Shown: positions 1-9,011, counted from the stretch's first letter. The stretch: DNA of 64,000 nt from Bacteroidota bacterium (GCA_041658205.1 JBBAAO010000001.1:868001-932000), one strand, 5' to 3'. The notes: a model not told the origin generated them from the sequence alone. Numbers and translations: made by a program.

Positions 1-4
1 TACA

Positions 5-955
5 ATGGAAGTCTATATTCTGTTAGGTCTCATTCTTTTTGCATTTATTCTTCTTGGAAAAACGGCTCGAGTGGTACCGCAAAAAACAATCTTCATTGTT
101 GAACGGTTAGGAAAATACAGTGCTACGCTAGATGCCGGATTTCATATTTTGATACCATTTATTGACCGGGTTGCCTACAGACATTCAATGAAAGAAATGG
201 TCATTGATGTTCCACCGCAAGGATGTATCACAAAGGATAATATCGGCGTTGAAGTGGATGGAATTCTTTATATCCAAATTACTGATCCGGTAAAGGCATC
301 GTATGGCGTAGATAATTATATCTTTGCCTCAACGCAATTGGCGCAGACCACAATGCGAAGTGAGATTGGTCGGATTGATCTTGACCGGACGTTTGAAGAA
401 CGTGATAAAATCAATCAAGAGATTGTGATGGCGGTTGACAAAGCAGCGGCACCATGGGGATTGAAAGTAACCCGACATGAAATTAAAAACATCGTTCCGC
501 CGCCGAGTATAAAAGATGCAATGGAAAAACAGATGCGCGCGGAACGGGAGAAGCGTGCACTTATTGCTGAATCCGAAGGAGATAAACAAGCGAAGATCAA
601 CCGTGCTGATGGAGACAAAGCAGAAGCAATTGCAAAGTCCGAAGGCGAGAAGATGAAACGGATCAACGAAGCGGAAGGACGTGGACAGGAAATTGAACGT
701 GTGGCGATGGCGACAGCGAAAGGTATTCGGGAAATTGCCAATGCGATTAACGATAAAGGGGGACTTGATGCCGTGAACCTTCGTATTGCAGAACAATATC
801 TCGGTGAATTTGGAAAACTGGCGCAAAAGAATAATACGATGATCATTCCGTCGAATTTGTCAGACGTTGCCGGGACAGTTGGCGCGATCGCAAAGATCTT
901 TTCAGGGATGAGTCAAACGAATATTGAAGAAGTAAAAGAAGTGAAGAAAAAATGA
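5..955 (+). CDS. SPFH/band 7 (stomatin/QmcA-like) membrane protein
   Basis: Membrane-anchored SPFH protein of 316 residues. An N-terminal hydrophobic segment (about residues 3-22) is followed by the band 7 domain (about 25-200), including the family's PQ-x-x-IFIVERLGKY opening. A charged, Ala/Glu/Lys-rich coiled-coil stretch (about 175-240) and a short C-terminal tail follow. Family members form large oligomers at the inner membrane and are tied to membrane microdomains and FtsH-type quality control; the client here is unknown. The ATG lies at the very edge of the window, so an upstream NfeD partner, common for this family, cannot be checked. The gene ends just before a perfect hairpin shared with the converging gene. 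Confidence 0.9.
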   Translation: MEVYILLGLILFAFILLGKTARVVPQKTIFIVERLGKYSATLDAGFHILIPFIDRVAYRHSMKEMVIDVPPQGCITKDNIGVEVDGILYIQITDPVKASYGVDNYIFASTQLAQTTMRSEIGRIDLDRTFEERDKINQEIVMAVDKAAAPWGLKVTRHEIKNIVPPPSIKDAMEKQMRAEREKRALIAESEGDKQAKINRADGDKAEAIAKSEGEKMKRINEAEGRGQEIERVAMATAKGIREIANAINDKGGLDAVNLRIAEQYLGEFGKLAQKNNTMIIPSNLSDVAGTVGAIAKIFSGMSQTNIEEVKEVKKK

Positions 956-962
956 CAACAAA

Positions 963-993
963 AATGACCGTCACCTTCAAGGTGACGGTCATT
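963..993. terminator. Bidirectional hairpin terminator between convergent genes
   Basis: A perfect inverted repeat (left arm AATGACCGTCACCTT, right arm AAGGTGACGGTCATT, 1-nt centre) lies between the stop codons of the plus-strand SPFH gene (955) and the minus-strand barrel gene (1002). A-rich sequence precedes the left arm; the right side has no long T-run. The position makes a shared terminator the simplest reading. Confidence 0.7.
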
Positions 994-1001
994 GACAAAG
1001 C

Positions 1002-1676
1002 TTAAAATGCTGATCCCAGGTTAATTGTAATAAAGAATCCGCCGAAATCTTTTTTTCGCATGATCTTTCCTGTTGCATCCTGCAAACTTTCAATTCCGCT
1101 GCTAAATGGGACAACATAATACCGGATATTGATGCCAGACAAGCTTCCCATATCTGAACCAAAAAAAGCGCCTACGCCGATATATCCGCCGACTGTATAA
1201 TTTGAACGGGCGTAGCCGAAACTATTAAAATATTCTTTTGCATACGGTGCTGCAAAGACAATGGTGGGTCCTGCGCCTGCGTTTACATACGGCCGAAAAC
1301 TATCAGTGATGTCATCTGCAAATAAGCGATACTGCACTCCAAACAATATTGGTATCATTAAGAATCGATTGATCTTTCCCGGAACAAATGATTGTCCCCA
1401 ATAATCGTAATACTCCACTTCGTTATCATCTTTCGATTCTGCAAGTCCCAGGGTTACGGTACCGAATAAAACTCGGGAATACTCGTGACGATAAAAACCG
1501 GCAAGTCCGAATCCATTGTTGGAAAGAAGAATATCAACACCCCAAGCGTCATCCATTGTTGATTCAAAGGATTTGGCTGTTTCCTGTTCTGGAGATGTAA
1601 AAATGATCGTTGAATCTTTACTTTGGCTCAACAAGAGAGAAGTAACGAAGAGAATTGGATAGATAATATTTTTCAT
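1002..1676 (-). CDS. Exported outer-membrane beta-barrel-like protein
   Basis: 224 residues with a clear signal peptide (about residues 1-18, hydrophobic core ending in LLLSQS). The mature part has alternating aromatic and glycine-rich strands and ends in a hydrophobic strand with a penultimate Ala and final Phe, as in small 8-stranded outer-membrane barrels. No enzymatic motif is visible. It lies 30 bp downstream of the RlmI-like gene on the same strand and is probably co-transcribed with it. The barrel fold is inferred from composition, and the function is unknown. Confidence 0.7.
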   Translation of the reverse strand: MKNIIYPILFVTSLLLSQSKDSTIIFTSPEQETAKSFESTMDDAWGVDILLSNNGFGLAGFYRHEYSRVLFGTVTLGLAESKDDNEVEYYDYWGQSFVPGKINRFLMIPILFGVQYRLFADDITDSFRPYVNAGAGPTIVFAAPYAKEYFNSFGYARSNYTVGGYIGVGAFFGSDMGSLSGINIRYYVVPFSSGIESLQDATGKIMRKKDFGGFFITINLGSAF

Positions 1677-1706
1677 ATCAACCTCACGAAATTGAATCCG
1701 GGATAG

Positions 1707-2885
1707 TTATTCTATACTAAACAACGCACATTTAAGATAATGAGTTTCCGGCATAGATGGTAGAGTGGGGTGATCTGGAGCAGCACCGGAAAATTGAAGC
1801 AGCTTGATTCTTCGACCGGCTTTTACGCTGCAATCTTGAATAATGTTAAGAAACGTTTCCCGGTCAATATGATGAGAACAGGATGCGGATAAAAATATTC
1901 CATTTGGTGCGACAAGTTTTATTCCGTTTGTGTTGATCTCTTTGTAGCCTTTAATTGCTGTTGCAACCGTTTTTTTGTTTTTGGTAAAGGAAGGTGGATC
2001 GAGAATAACAATATCCCATCGTTTGTCTGTCTTTAATGATTGCTCTAGAAATTGAAAGACATCAGCAGTATGAAATTGCACATTGGTCAATTTGTTTAAT
2101 ACACCATTTGCTTTTGCCTTGCTGATTGCATCTTCGGAGATATCCACGCATTCAACATTTTTTGCGCCAAAAGCGGCAGCATAGAGTCCGAATCCCCCTT
2201 CGTTGCTAAAACAATCAAGAACGGTGGCGTTGTGTGCATACGGTTTAAGGATTGTTCTATTCTCCCGTTGATCAAGAAAAAAGCCGCTTTTTTGTCCGCC
2301 GAGAACGTCCACAGAAAATTTTACACCATTCAATTCAACAATGGTAGGGGAAACGGTTCCGCGTAAAAGATTTTTTCGTAAAGGAATTCCTTCCAAAGTT
2401 CGCAGGGGGGATTCGTTTCGTTCGACGATTCCTTGCGGGTGGAATATTTTTTCCAAAACATTGCAGATTATCTCCAAACGGAGATCCATACCGACGGAAA
2501 ACGTCTGAATGGAAAGGTAGTCATTATACTTATCGATGATCAGTCCCGGGAGAAAATCACTTTCGCCGTTGACAATGCGGAACGTTGAACTTTTCGGGAA
2601 CATTTTTGTTCTCAATTCGAACGCTGTGCGAATCTGCTTTTCAAAAAAAGCTTCGTTAATCTCTTGTATGGTGGGAGAAAGGAACCGTACAGCGATTAGG
2701 GAAGAGGCATTAAAAAATCCTATTCCAAGCGACCGTCCATCGCTCCGTAGAATTTCAATGACATCGCCATTCTTTGGTTCGCCAACGATTCTCTGGATCT
2801 CATTGCTAAATACCCATTGATGTCCGTGGACCAATCGTCGGTCCTCATTTTTCTTAAGAATAATATGTTGTTCAAGTGTACTCAT
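1707..2885 (-). CDS. rlmI: Class I SAM-dependent rRNA methyltransferase, RlmI/YccW-like
   Basis: 392 residues in the order known for RlmI-type 23S rRNA m5C methyltransferases: an N-terminal PUA-like domain (about 1-75, with HGHQWVFSNEI), a linker with NGESDFLPGLIIDKY (106-120), and a Rossmann methyltransferase domain (about 200-390). Visible motifs are FFLDQRENR (202-210), the SAM-binding LDCFSNEGGFG (223-233), acidic VDIS (247-250), DPPSF (296-300) and SCSHH (335-339). The last carries the Cys used by m5C enzymes. It acts in the cytoplasm on large-subunit rRNA. The symbol reflects family membership; the exact target nucleotide is not provable here. Confidence 0.85.
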   Translation of the reverse strand: MSTLEQHIILKKNEDRRLVHGHQWVFSNEIQRIVGEPKNGDVIEILRSDGRSLGIGFFNASSLIAVRFLSPTIQEINEAFFEKQIRTAFELRTKMFPKSSTFRIVNGESDFLPGLIIDKYNDYLSIQTFSVGMDLRLEIICNVLEKIFHPQGIVERNESPLRTLEGIPLRKNLLRGTVSPTIVELNGVKFSVDVLGGQKSGFFLDQRENRTILKPYAHNATVLDCFSNEGGFGLYAAAFGAKNVECVDISEDAISKAKANGVLNKLTNVQFHTADVFQFLEQSLKTDKRWDIVILDPPSFTKNKKTVATAIKGYKEINTNGIKLVAPNGIFLSASCSHHIDRETFLNIIQDCSVKAGRRIKLLQFSGAAPDHPTLPSMPETHYLKCALFSIE

Positions 2886-3092
2886 ATGTTCAAGTTATTA
2901 AGAATTTCATGATTATCCAAAGAACCTCTCTTCTTTATTCCACCTTTGCCGAAGGAGGATGTACTAGTTCGTTTTATATTTTTATCCATGCAAATCTATT
3001 CTTTCCGCGTCATCTGTGTTCAATTATCATCTGAGTTCTAATATCAAAATCCATCATTTCTTCCCAACTCTTTTTTCGTTACATTTTAAATA

Positions 3093-4007
3093 ATGGAAAC
3101 CACCTCACCCAATTTTCGCGCGGGATATGTTGCTCTGATCGGCGAACCGAATGTCGGCAAATCGACATTATTAAATTCACTGTTACAGCAAAAAATCTCC
3201 ATCGTTACCAATAAACCGCAGACCACCCGTCATAAAATCCTTGGCATTCACAGCGGAAAAGATTATCAAATTGTTTTTCTGGATACACCGGGAATTATTA
3301 AACCAAAATATCTTTTACAAGAAGTGATGATGCATTTCGCTTCTCAGGCCGTGGAAGACGCTGATGTTGTGCTGCTGCTGGTGGATGCGGAAAAAGTAAA
3401 AGGAAAGTCGTACGATAGGAATAACGAGGCTGTGGAAAAAATTAAAGCGGCGAATAAAACCACCTTTCTTATCGTTAACAAAATTGACCTGTTGAAAAAG
3501 GAAGAGATCTTGCCGATGTTGGCGGATCTACAATCTCTCTTTCCGTTTGATGAAATCATTCCTCTTTCTGCACTGACGAAATTCAACACAAATGAATTAC
3601 TCACGACACTGGTAAAATATCTTCCTGAAAATCCTCCATACTATGATACGGAGATTGTCAGCGATGCACAGGAGCGTTTTTTTGTGAGCGAAATGATCCG
3701 CGAAAAAATCTTTGAATATTATGAACAGGAAATACCGTATTCTACCACCGTGGATATTATCGAGTTCAAAGAGCGGGAAAACGGAAAACATTATATCTCT
3801 GCCGATATCGTCATCGAACGAAATTCACAAAAGGGGATTTTGATTGGCAAAGAAGGACGAGCATTAAAACGGCTTGGAAGTGTATCACGTAAATCAATTG
3901 AAGAATTTCTCGGTCACGAGGTTTTTCTGGAATTACACGTGAAGGTCCGAAGCGACTGGCGAGAAGATAAAAACTGGCTTGATAGGTTCGGATATAAAGA
4001 AGAATAA
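3093..4007 (+). CDS. era: GTPase Era, ribosome small-subunit assembly factor
   Basis: 304 residues, the usual Era length. G motifs are all present: G1 GEPNVGKST (17-25), G2 Thr region KPQTTRHK (41-48), G3 DTPG (64-67), G4 NKID (129-132), G5 around SAL (159-161). The C-terminal KH domain has its GKEG loop at 252-255 and ends in the conserved W-x-x-x-x-x-x-x-x-x-F-GY pattern. Era binds the 3' end of 16S rRNA and couples GTP hydrolysis to 30S maturation. It starts 207 bp from the divergent rlmI-like gene, so the gap probably holds promoters for both. Nothing is missing or unusual. Confidence 0.97.
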   Translation: METTSPNFRAGYVALIGEPNVGKSTLLNSLLQQKISIVTNKPQTTRHKILGIHSGKDYQIVFLDTPGIIKPKYLLQEVMMHFASQAVEDADVVLLLVDAEKVKGKSYDRNNEAVEKIKAANKTTFLIVNKIDLLKKEEILPMLADLQSLFPFDEIIPLSALTKFNTNELLTTLVKYLPENPPYYDTEIVSDAQERFFVSEMIREKIFEYYEQEIPYSTTVDIIEFKERENGKHYISADIVIERNSQKGILIGKEGRALKRLGSVSRKSIEEFLGHEVFLELHVKVRSDWREDKNWLDRFGYKEE

Positions 4008-4016
4008 GTGAAGCAA

Positions 4017-4082
4017 GGGAAAAGTAAAAAGGCAAAAGTTAAAACTTAAAAGTTAAAAGTAAAAAATCAAAAGTAAAAACTA
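4017..4082 (+). repeat. Low-complexity AAAAGTTAAAAGT-type tandem tract
   Basis: About 65 bp of imperfect short tandem units built on AAAAGT(T/A)AAA follow the era stop codon. Motifs of this type are scattered between genes in this bacterial group. No gene or clear hairpin is visible. Confidence 0.6.
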
Positions 4083-4142
4083 ACAGCCAATAGCGAACGG
4101 CTTAGCGCTAATTTCTAACACCAGTTTTCAACGAGGTTTCAT

Positions 4143-5423
4143 ATGGCTACGATACGACCATTCCGTGGAATTCGATACAACCAAATGAAAGTAAACATTT
4201 CCAACGTTGTTGCTCCACCATACGATGTGATTTCACCGGAACAACAAAATGGATATTATGATAAGGACGTTCATAATGTTATTCGATTGATTTTAGGAAG
4301 AGAAGAAGATCGATATGCTTCTGCTGCTACAACGTATGAACAATGGCAAGCGAGCGACGTTCTCTTACGGGAACTAACACCTTCAATTTATCCATTAGTG
4401 CAGACATTCAAAACAACAGAAGGGAAAGAGGTTCGACGGAAAGGTTTTATTGCACTGTGTCATTTGGAAGAGTTTGACAAGAAGATCGTTTTACCGCACG
4501 AAAAGACCTTATCCAAAGCTAAAGAAGATCGGTTTAAATTATTTAAAGCGACAAAATCGAATTTCAGTCAGGTATTTAGTCTGTATTCTGATGCAGAGAA
4601 AAAGATCGATGCATATCTAAATCCTGTTCATTCAACATTTCCTGTTATTGATGTGGAATTTGAGAGTGTGCGAAATCAATTGTGGCAGATTTCAGATGTT
4701 TCCGTGATTGAAAATATTGCAGCATTAATGGAGCCAAAGCAAGTATTGATTGCCGACGGACATCATCGTTATGAAACAGGATTAGCATATCGTGATCTAA
4801 TGCGTTCGCAAAACCCGAATCATACCGGAAAAGAATTGTATAATTACATTATGATGTTTTTCACGAATCTTGATGATGAAGGATTGGTAATTTTTCCGAC
4901 ACACCGGGTTGTTCATAGTCTGCCGAATTATGACGGAAGCGCCTTGGTGGCAACATTGCAGCAGCATTTTGATGTGCAGGTGTATCCTACGCCGGATATG
5001 ATGATGAATGCACTGAAACAGTACCCGAAGTTTGCATACGGATTCGTCTCTAAACATTCTTCAAAATTCTTTGTGGCATCACTGAAAGATCCTTCAACGC
5101 TGAATACATTGGTACCCGAAAATCTTCCGCAGGAAGTGAAAAGTTTGGATGTTGTTCTTCTCCATAATTATATTCTCAGAAATCTGCTTGGAATTTCTCA
5201 GGAAGCGCAGGAAAAAAAATTGAACATTCATTACATCCAAAATGTTCATGAGTGCGTGGATGAAGTAGCAAGCGGAGCTTCGCAGATTGCGTTCTTTGTC
5301 AATCCAACCAGGATCGAACAGGTTCGTGACGTAACAAAATCCAGCAACACAATGCCCCAAAAATCGACTTTCTTTTATCCAAAACTGATTTCTGGTTTGG
5401 TATTCAATAAGATGGTTGAGTGA
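4143..5423 (+). CDS. DUF1015 family protein
   Basis: 426 residues matching the uncharacterised DUF1015 family over the whole length. Signature pieces are the N-terminal RPFRGIRYN, APPYDVI (24-30), the PHEKTL region (118-123) and ADGHHRYE (204-211). The His/Asp-rich signature looks like an active site or metal site, but no reaction is established. There is no signal peptide, so it is cytoplasmic. The ATG at 4143 follows a weak GAGG-like ribosome binding site (cgaggtttcat). It stands alone between two repeat tracts. Confidence 0.85.
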   Translation: MATIRPFRGIRYNQMKVNISNVVAPPYDVISPEQQNGYYDKDVHNVIRLILGREEDRYASAATTYEQWQASDVLLRELTPSIYPLVQTFKTTEGKEVRRKGFIALCHLEEFDKKIVLPHEKTLSKAKEDRFKLFKATKSNFSQVFSLYSDAEKKIDAYLNPVHSTFPVIDVEFESVRNQLWQISDVSVIENIAALMEPKQVLIADGHHRYETGLAYRDLMRSQNPNHTGKELYNYIMMFFTNLDDEGLVIFPTHRVVHSLPNYDGSALVATLQQHFDVQVYPTPDMMMNALKQYPKFAYGFVSKHSSKFFVASLKDPSTLNTLVPENLPQEVKSLDVVLLHNYILRNLLGISQEAQEKKLNIHYIQNVHECVDEVASGASQIAFFVNPTRIEQVRDVTKSSNTMPQKSTFFYPKLISGLVFNKMVE

Positions 5424-5449
5424 GGGGAGAGGATGTTTAATGAGGAAAA

Positions 5450-5548
5450 AAATAATTACCAATTACCAATTATCAATTTACAAATACCAAATTCTAAATT
5501 CTAAAACAACACCTTGGATCCTGAATCCTGAATCCTAAATCCTAAACC
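5450..5548 (+). repeat. Short tandem intergenic repeats (CCAATTA and GAATCCT units)
   Basis: Two adjacent simple arrays: TTACCAATTACCAATTATCAA-like units, then TTCTAAA units and CCTGAATCCTGAATCCTAAATCCTAAA. The units are 6-8 bp without spacers, so this is a degenerate microsatellite-like repeat and not a CRISPR. Confidence 0.6.
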
Positions 5549-5558
5549 TATCTTTTCC

Positions 5559-6476
5559 ATGTCCGACCGCATAAAAATATTTTTCGCTTATACAGCAATC
5601 TGCACCATCTGGGGTTCAACCTGGCTGGTGATTAAACTCGGTCTTGAAACAATGACCCCGCTTCTTTCTGCAGGATTGCGATTTGCGTTTGCAGGTTTGG
5701 TGCTCTTCGTGATTATTCGGATACGAAAAATTCCTATTCCCTGGAATTCGAATACTCGTTGGTTCTTTCTTGTTGCAGCATGCACTTCATTTTCGTTTCC
5801 GTTTGGATTAGTCTATTGGGGGGAACGACAGATCTCCTCGGGGATGACCTCGGTTTTATTTGCAACATTCCCTCTCTGTGTGGCGATTATTTCCAGTTTG
5901 ATGATTCCGTCGGATAAGATCACTCTGCAAAAAGTATTAGGTGTGCTGCTTGGTTTTTTCGGTGTCGTCACAATATTTTCACATGATATACAATTTGATG
6001 GAAATTCTGCTACCATGATGGGAATGGGTGCGGTTGTTCTCAGTGCCGCCATCCAGGCATTTTCGGCAGTTCTCATAAAAAAATATGGACATGATATTAG
6101 TCCTTTTGTTGTTAGCTTTGTTCCTATGTCCATTAGCGCAGTCATTCTCCTCACCGGCAGTCTCACTATCGAAGATTATTCAACCGTTCAGTTCACACCG
6201 ATGGCGCTGTTCAGTATTTTCTTTCTTGCAATCTTTGGAACAATCATCACCTTCGTCAGTTATTTTTGGCTGCTGAAAAGAGTGGAAGTGGTTTTATTGT
6301 CACTGACATCTTTTGTTACACCTATTATTGCCGTTTTGCTCGGTGTATTTATTTTGGATGAAAAAATTTCTGCCCAATTATTTGGTGGTGCATTTCTCGT
6401 CTTTTTAGGGATTGCTACAGCCAATATCAATGAAATTCAAGCTCTCCTTCGTAAGCGCTTCTCACAACAAAAATGA
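5559..6476 (+). CDS. EamA/DMT superfamily transporter
   Basis: 305 residues, almost wholly hydrophobic, with about ten transmembrane helices in two EamA repeats (about 8-140 and 155-292). The first repeat has the family's TIWGSTWLVIKLGLE opening and the WGERQISSGMTSVL segment of RhaT/YdcZ-like exporters. It sits in the inner membrane; relatives export amino acids or small metabolites, and the substrate cannot be read from sequence. Its TGA overlaps the ATG of the next gene (ATGA at 6473), so the two are probably translationally coupled, although their functions look unrelated. Confidence 0.88.
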   Translation: MSDRIKIFFAYTAICTIWGSTWLVIKLGLETMTPLLSAGLRFAFAGLVLFVIIRIRKIPIPWNSNTRWFFLVAACTSFSFPFGLVYWGERQISSGMTSVLFATFPLCVAIISSLMIPSDKITLQKVLGVLLGFFGVVTIFSHDIQFDGNSATMMGMGAVVLSAAIQAFSAVLIKKYGHDISPFVVSFVPMSISAVILLTGSLTIEDYSTVQFTPMALFSIFFLAIFGTIITFVSYFWLLKRVEVVLLSLTSFVTPIIAVLLGVFILDEKISAQLFGGAFLVFLGIATANINEIQALLRKRFSQQK

Positions 6477-7615
6477 TATACCGTTTTTTATCTAAACGGA
6501 TCATCCTCCTGATCGTCGGGATCAGCGAATTACTTTGTGCATGGGGTCTGGAAGGGCACCGCGTCATTAATCTGAACGGTGCTCGCTCACTTCCTCTTTC
6601 AATGCTTCGGTTCCATGATGTGGATTATTATTTCGGTGACCACGCAAGCGATGTGGACAGACGAAAAGTCCGCGAGGATGAAGAAACGTATCGACAATTC
6701 ATCGAATTGGAACGCTACCCGGAATTCTATAACAAATCCATGCCTGTTACACTGCTTGAACTTCAAAAAAAATATGGAAATGAATCCGTTCGGCAAAATG
6801 GATATTTGCCATATCTTGTGTTGGAAATGTACGATTCACTACAGCGAAGGATGAAAAGGGGAGATTGGAACGGGACGATGAGTGTAGCAGCTGATCTTGG
6901 TCATTATATCGGGGATATAACCATGCCGCTGAACACCACAATAAATTATGATGGTCAATTAACGAAGAATTATGGGATAAAATGGCGCTACGAGATTGAA
7001 ATGATGAACCGTTATTATAACCAAATCAATTTTAAGTGGACCGATCCGAAAAAATTTGAAAATCCCAAAACTGACCCGATAAGCAGAATCATGACACTGC
7101 TTGGGAAATCTCATGTAAAAGTAACGAATATCATGCGAGCGGACAGTGCAGCATTTCGTCTAGCAAAAAGAAATTATAATAGTACATACTATTCTTCGTT
7201 ATGGAAAGAGGTCAATAAATTCACCAATGAGTTGATGCAGGATGGTGCGGATCTCTACACAACTCTTCTTTATAATGCATGGCTCAACGCCGGTGGAATA
7301 AAAATCAGTTGGTCAGACGAACAAAAAAACAAGCGTTCAACATATGAATCCGAACCTGAACATCTTGAACAAAATTTTCCCAATCCGTTTAATCCGAAGA
7401 CGACTATTAAATATACTATCAAAGAGAGCTTCTATATTAAACTATCCATATTTAATCTCTTTGGACAAGAGTTGGATGTTTTGGTGGACGGAAAACAGGG
7501 TGAAGGAAGATATGAATATGTCTTTAATGGAGAACATATTCCCGGCGGTGTTTATTTTATTCGATTACAAATAAATGACAAAACAGAAGCGCGAAAAATG
7601 ATCCTCGCAAAATAA
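6473..7615 (+). CDS. T9SS-exported zinc phospholipase C / S1-P1 nuclease-like protein, degenerate metal site
   Basis: 380 residues: signal peptide (about 1-23), an S1/P1 nuclease-like helical domain (about 24-260), and a T9SS sorting domain (301-380, starting NFPNPFNP). As in Bacteroidota homologues the mature chain begins at Trp24 and keeps an early His (GHRVIN, His29), His57 in FGDHASD, and D-L-G-H-Y-I-G-D (Asp141, His144, Asp148) followed by YDGQLT. Several usual zinc ligands are changed: the normal PLH reads PLN (Asn154), the usual R-H-Y-I-D reads R-Q-F-I-E, and the distal His before W-E is absent. It may therefore be catalytically weak or a binding protein. Overlaps the upstream transporter gene by 4 bp. 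Confidence 0.8.
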   Translation: MIYRFLSKRIILLIVGISELLCAWGLEGHRVINLNGARSLPLSMLRFHDVDYYFGDHASDVDRRKVREDEETYRQFIELERYPEFYNKSMPVTLLELQKKYGNESVRQNGYLPYLVLEMYDSLQRRMKRGDWNGTMSVAADLGHYIGDITMPLNTTINYDGQLTKNYGIKWRYEIEMMNRYYNQINFKWTDPKKFENPKTDPISRIMTLLGKSHVKVTNIMRADSAAFRLAKRNYNSTYYSSLWKEVNKFTNELMQDGADLYTTLLYNAWLNAGGIKISWSDEQKNKRSTYESEPEHLEQNFPNPFNPKTTIKYTIKESFYIKLSIFNLFGQELDVLVDGKQGEGRYEYVFNGEHIPGGVYFIRLQINDKTEARKMILAK

Positions 7616-7623
7616 GTAAAGAG

Positions 7624-7646
7624 TGTAGGATGATTTCTATCCTACA
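7624..7646 (+). terminator. Candidate hairpin after the T9SS gene
   Basis: Inverted repeat TGTAGGAT / ATCCTACA with a 7-nt loop, 9 bp past the stop codon. Only a short T-rich stretch follows, so this is a weak intrinsic terminator candidate. Confidence 0.4.
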
Positions 7647-7792
7647 GATTTAGTATCTTATTCTACACATTTAAGCTGTTTTATTGACAGAATACACTCA
7701 ATAATGCATTACATTATGGCATAGTAATTGGATTAGAGTATCCCGGAGAAGTGTTTAAGGTCTGTTGAAGATTATGTTATTTTTGATTTATT

Positions 7793-7954
7793 GTAAGTAC
7801 TCAGCAGAATTACATAAAAATTCAAAAATATGCCACCAAAACACGAAAACACGAATGTGCACAAAAAGAATTTGAATCAATACTCCATCAAGGTTGGTGA
7901 AATTTAGAGTTTTCGTGTTTTAGTGGCAAAAAATCATAAACACTGAGTAGTGAC
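7793..7954 (+). mobile_element. MITE copy 1 (162 bp, GTAA-type ends, 8-bp TSD)
   Basis: Non-coding element with imperfect terminal inverted repeats (left GTAAGTACTCAG, right CTGAGTAGTGAC) and an internal hairpin: TGCCACCAAAACACGAAAAC (7831-7850) pairs with 7909-7928 at 19 of 20 positions. The 8-mer GATTTATT stands directly on both sides (7785-7792 and 7955-7962), a perfect target duplication. Closely similar copies lie at 23671-23831 (inverted) and 55983-56146. It has no room for a transposase, so it must move in trans. The rest of the 370-bp gap (7616-7985) holds the candidate hairpin above and a weak sigma54-like match at 7716-7732; I see no gene. Confidence 0.88.
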
Positions 7955-7985
7955 GATTTATTATACTAAGCAACTCTAAGTCAAC

Positions 7986-9011
7986 ATGAAGCAGTTATTT
8001 CCATATCTTATATTAATTTCTACGTTGTTTCTCTCCCAATGCACTAAGGATACGCTGGGTGTGAATGACACCGGTACCAATACCGGTAACGGTCCAGGAA
8101 TCATCATTAAGCGACTGTCCCAGGAAGACTATTACGCTAAAAAATACAGCGGTTCCAAAAACAAAACATCGAATGGCAGCATCAACGGCGGAGGTGTTTT
8201 CAACCTCAGCTATCAGGATCTGTTCTTCGATGCACCCGCAGGAAACGAAGGTGATGTGGTTCGCCCGATTGGTGAAAAGAATCTGTTACTTGTTGATATT
8301 TCCATGGTCTATCAAAATGGAAATAAGGAAGGGATTCAGGATTTCGGCCCTCATACATCGGTGAAATTTAATACCATTGAATTATTCACTGCACAAAATC
8401 AGTCAGGGCAAGCAAGTCAGCGGGGATTCTACAAAAGGAATTTTGCATTTACCAGAAGTGCTAACGGTTCGGTCACTGGTGCGCCGGAATATGAAGGTTC
8501 TACGGAATTGTACGATCCGGAAATGATGAACTTTACCTATACCACTCCGCCTCTTATCAGCGTGTTGAATTCTGATACAGTCGGATCAGTAATGACATTT
8601 GCTTCAATAGGTTCTGCAATTTTATTCGACAGCGGGAAAGTATTTCCTTCCACAAATGATATGGTGGTGAAACTGAATAGAAGGATCTCTAAAGGATCGG
8701 TCTTATCATTTGAAAAATTACGCGGGTCAACTTCACTATATCCGTACGTGCCGTCTGTAGTAACATACGAACTTCTTTCGGATACGAATGAAATCAGGAT
8801 TCCCAAAAAAGAAGTCGCATATGTGATAGAAACGTTACAGAGATCGACCGGCGTTTCAAAACCGATCGGCAAGATCTATCCATTTTGGCTGAATGTAATT
8901 GAATCCGGTTTGTGTGATACATTGCGGCTGATTCATGCGCAAACAGGAAAAAATTATGATTTTTCCATATACCAATATTTTGAGTTTGGAAGGAAAATGT
9001 ATTTTAAGTAA
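7986..9011 (+). CDS. Putative lipoprotein of unknown function
   Basis: 341 residues. A type II signal peptide ends in the lipobox L-F-L-S-Q-C (Cys at about 19), predicting a lipid-anchored protein. The next stretch (about 22-75) is rich in Gly, Asn, Thr and Lys and looks like a flexible tether. The remainder alternates short beta-strand-like segments without a motif I recognise. The final residues contain aromatic clusters and end in Phe-Lys. It has no close co-directional partner: 110 bp separate it from the sigma54-activator gene downstream, and the MITE lies just upstream. Confidence 0.7.
   Translation: MKQLFPYLILISTLFLSQCTKDTLGVNDTGTNTGNGPGIIIKRLSQEDYYAKKYSGSKNKTSNGSINGGGVFNLSYQDLFFDAPAGNEGDVVRPIGEKNLLLVDISMVYQNGNKEGIQDFGPHTSVKFNTIELFTAQNQSGQASQRGFYKRNFAFTRSANGSVTGAPEYEGSTELYDPEMMNFTYTTPPLISVLNSDTVGSVMTFASIGSAILFDSGKVFPSTNDMVVKLNRRISKGSVLSFEKLRGSTSLYPYVPSVVTYELLSDTNEIRIPKKEVAYVIETLQRSTGVSKPIGKIYPFWLNVIESGLCDTLRLIHAQTGKNYDFSIYQYFEFGRKMYFK

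Noticed and set aside
5450..5548. Possible CRISPR-like repeats
   Set aside because: Units are only 6-8 bp, imperfect and without spacers.
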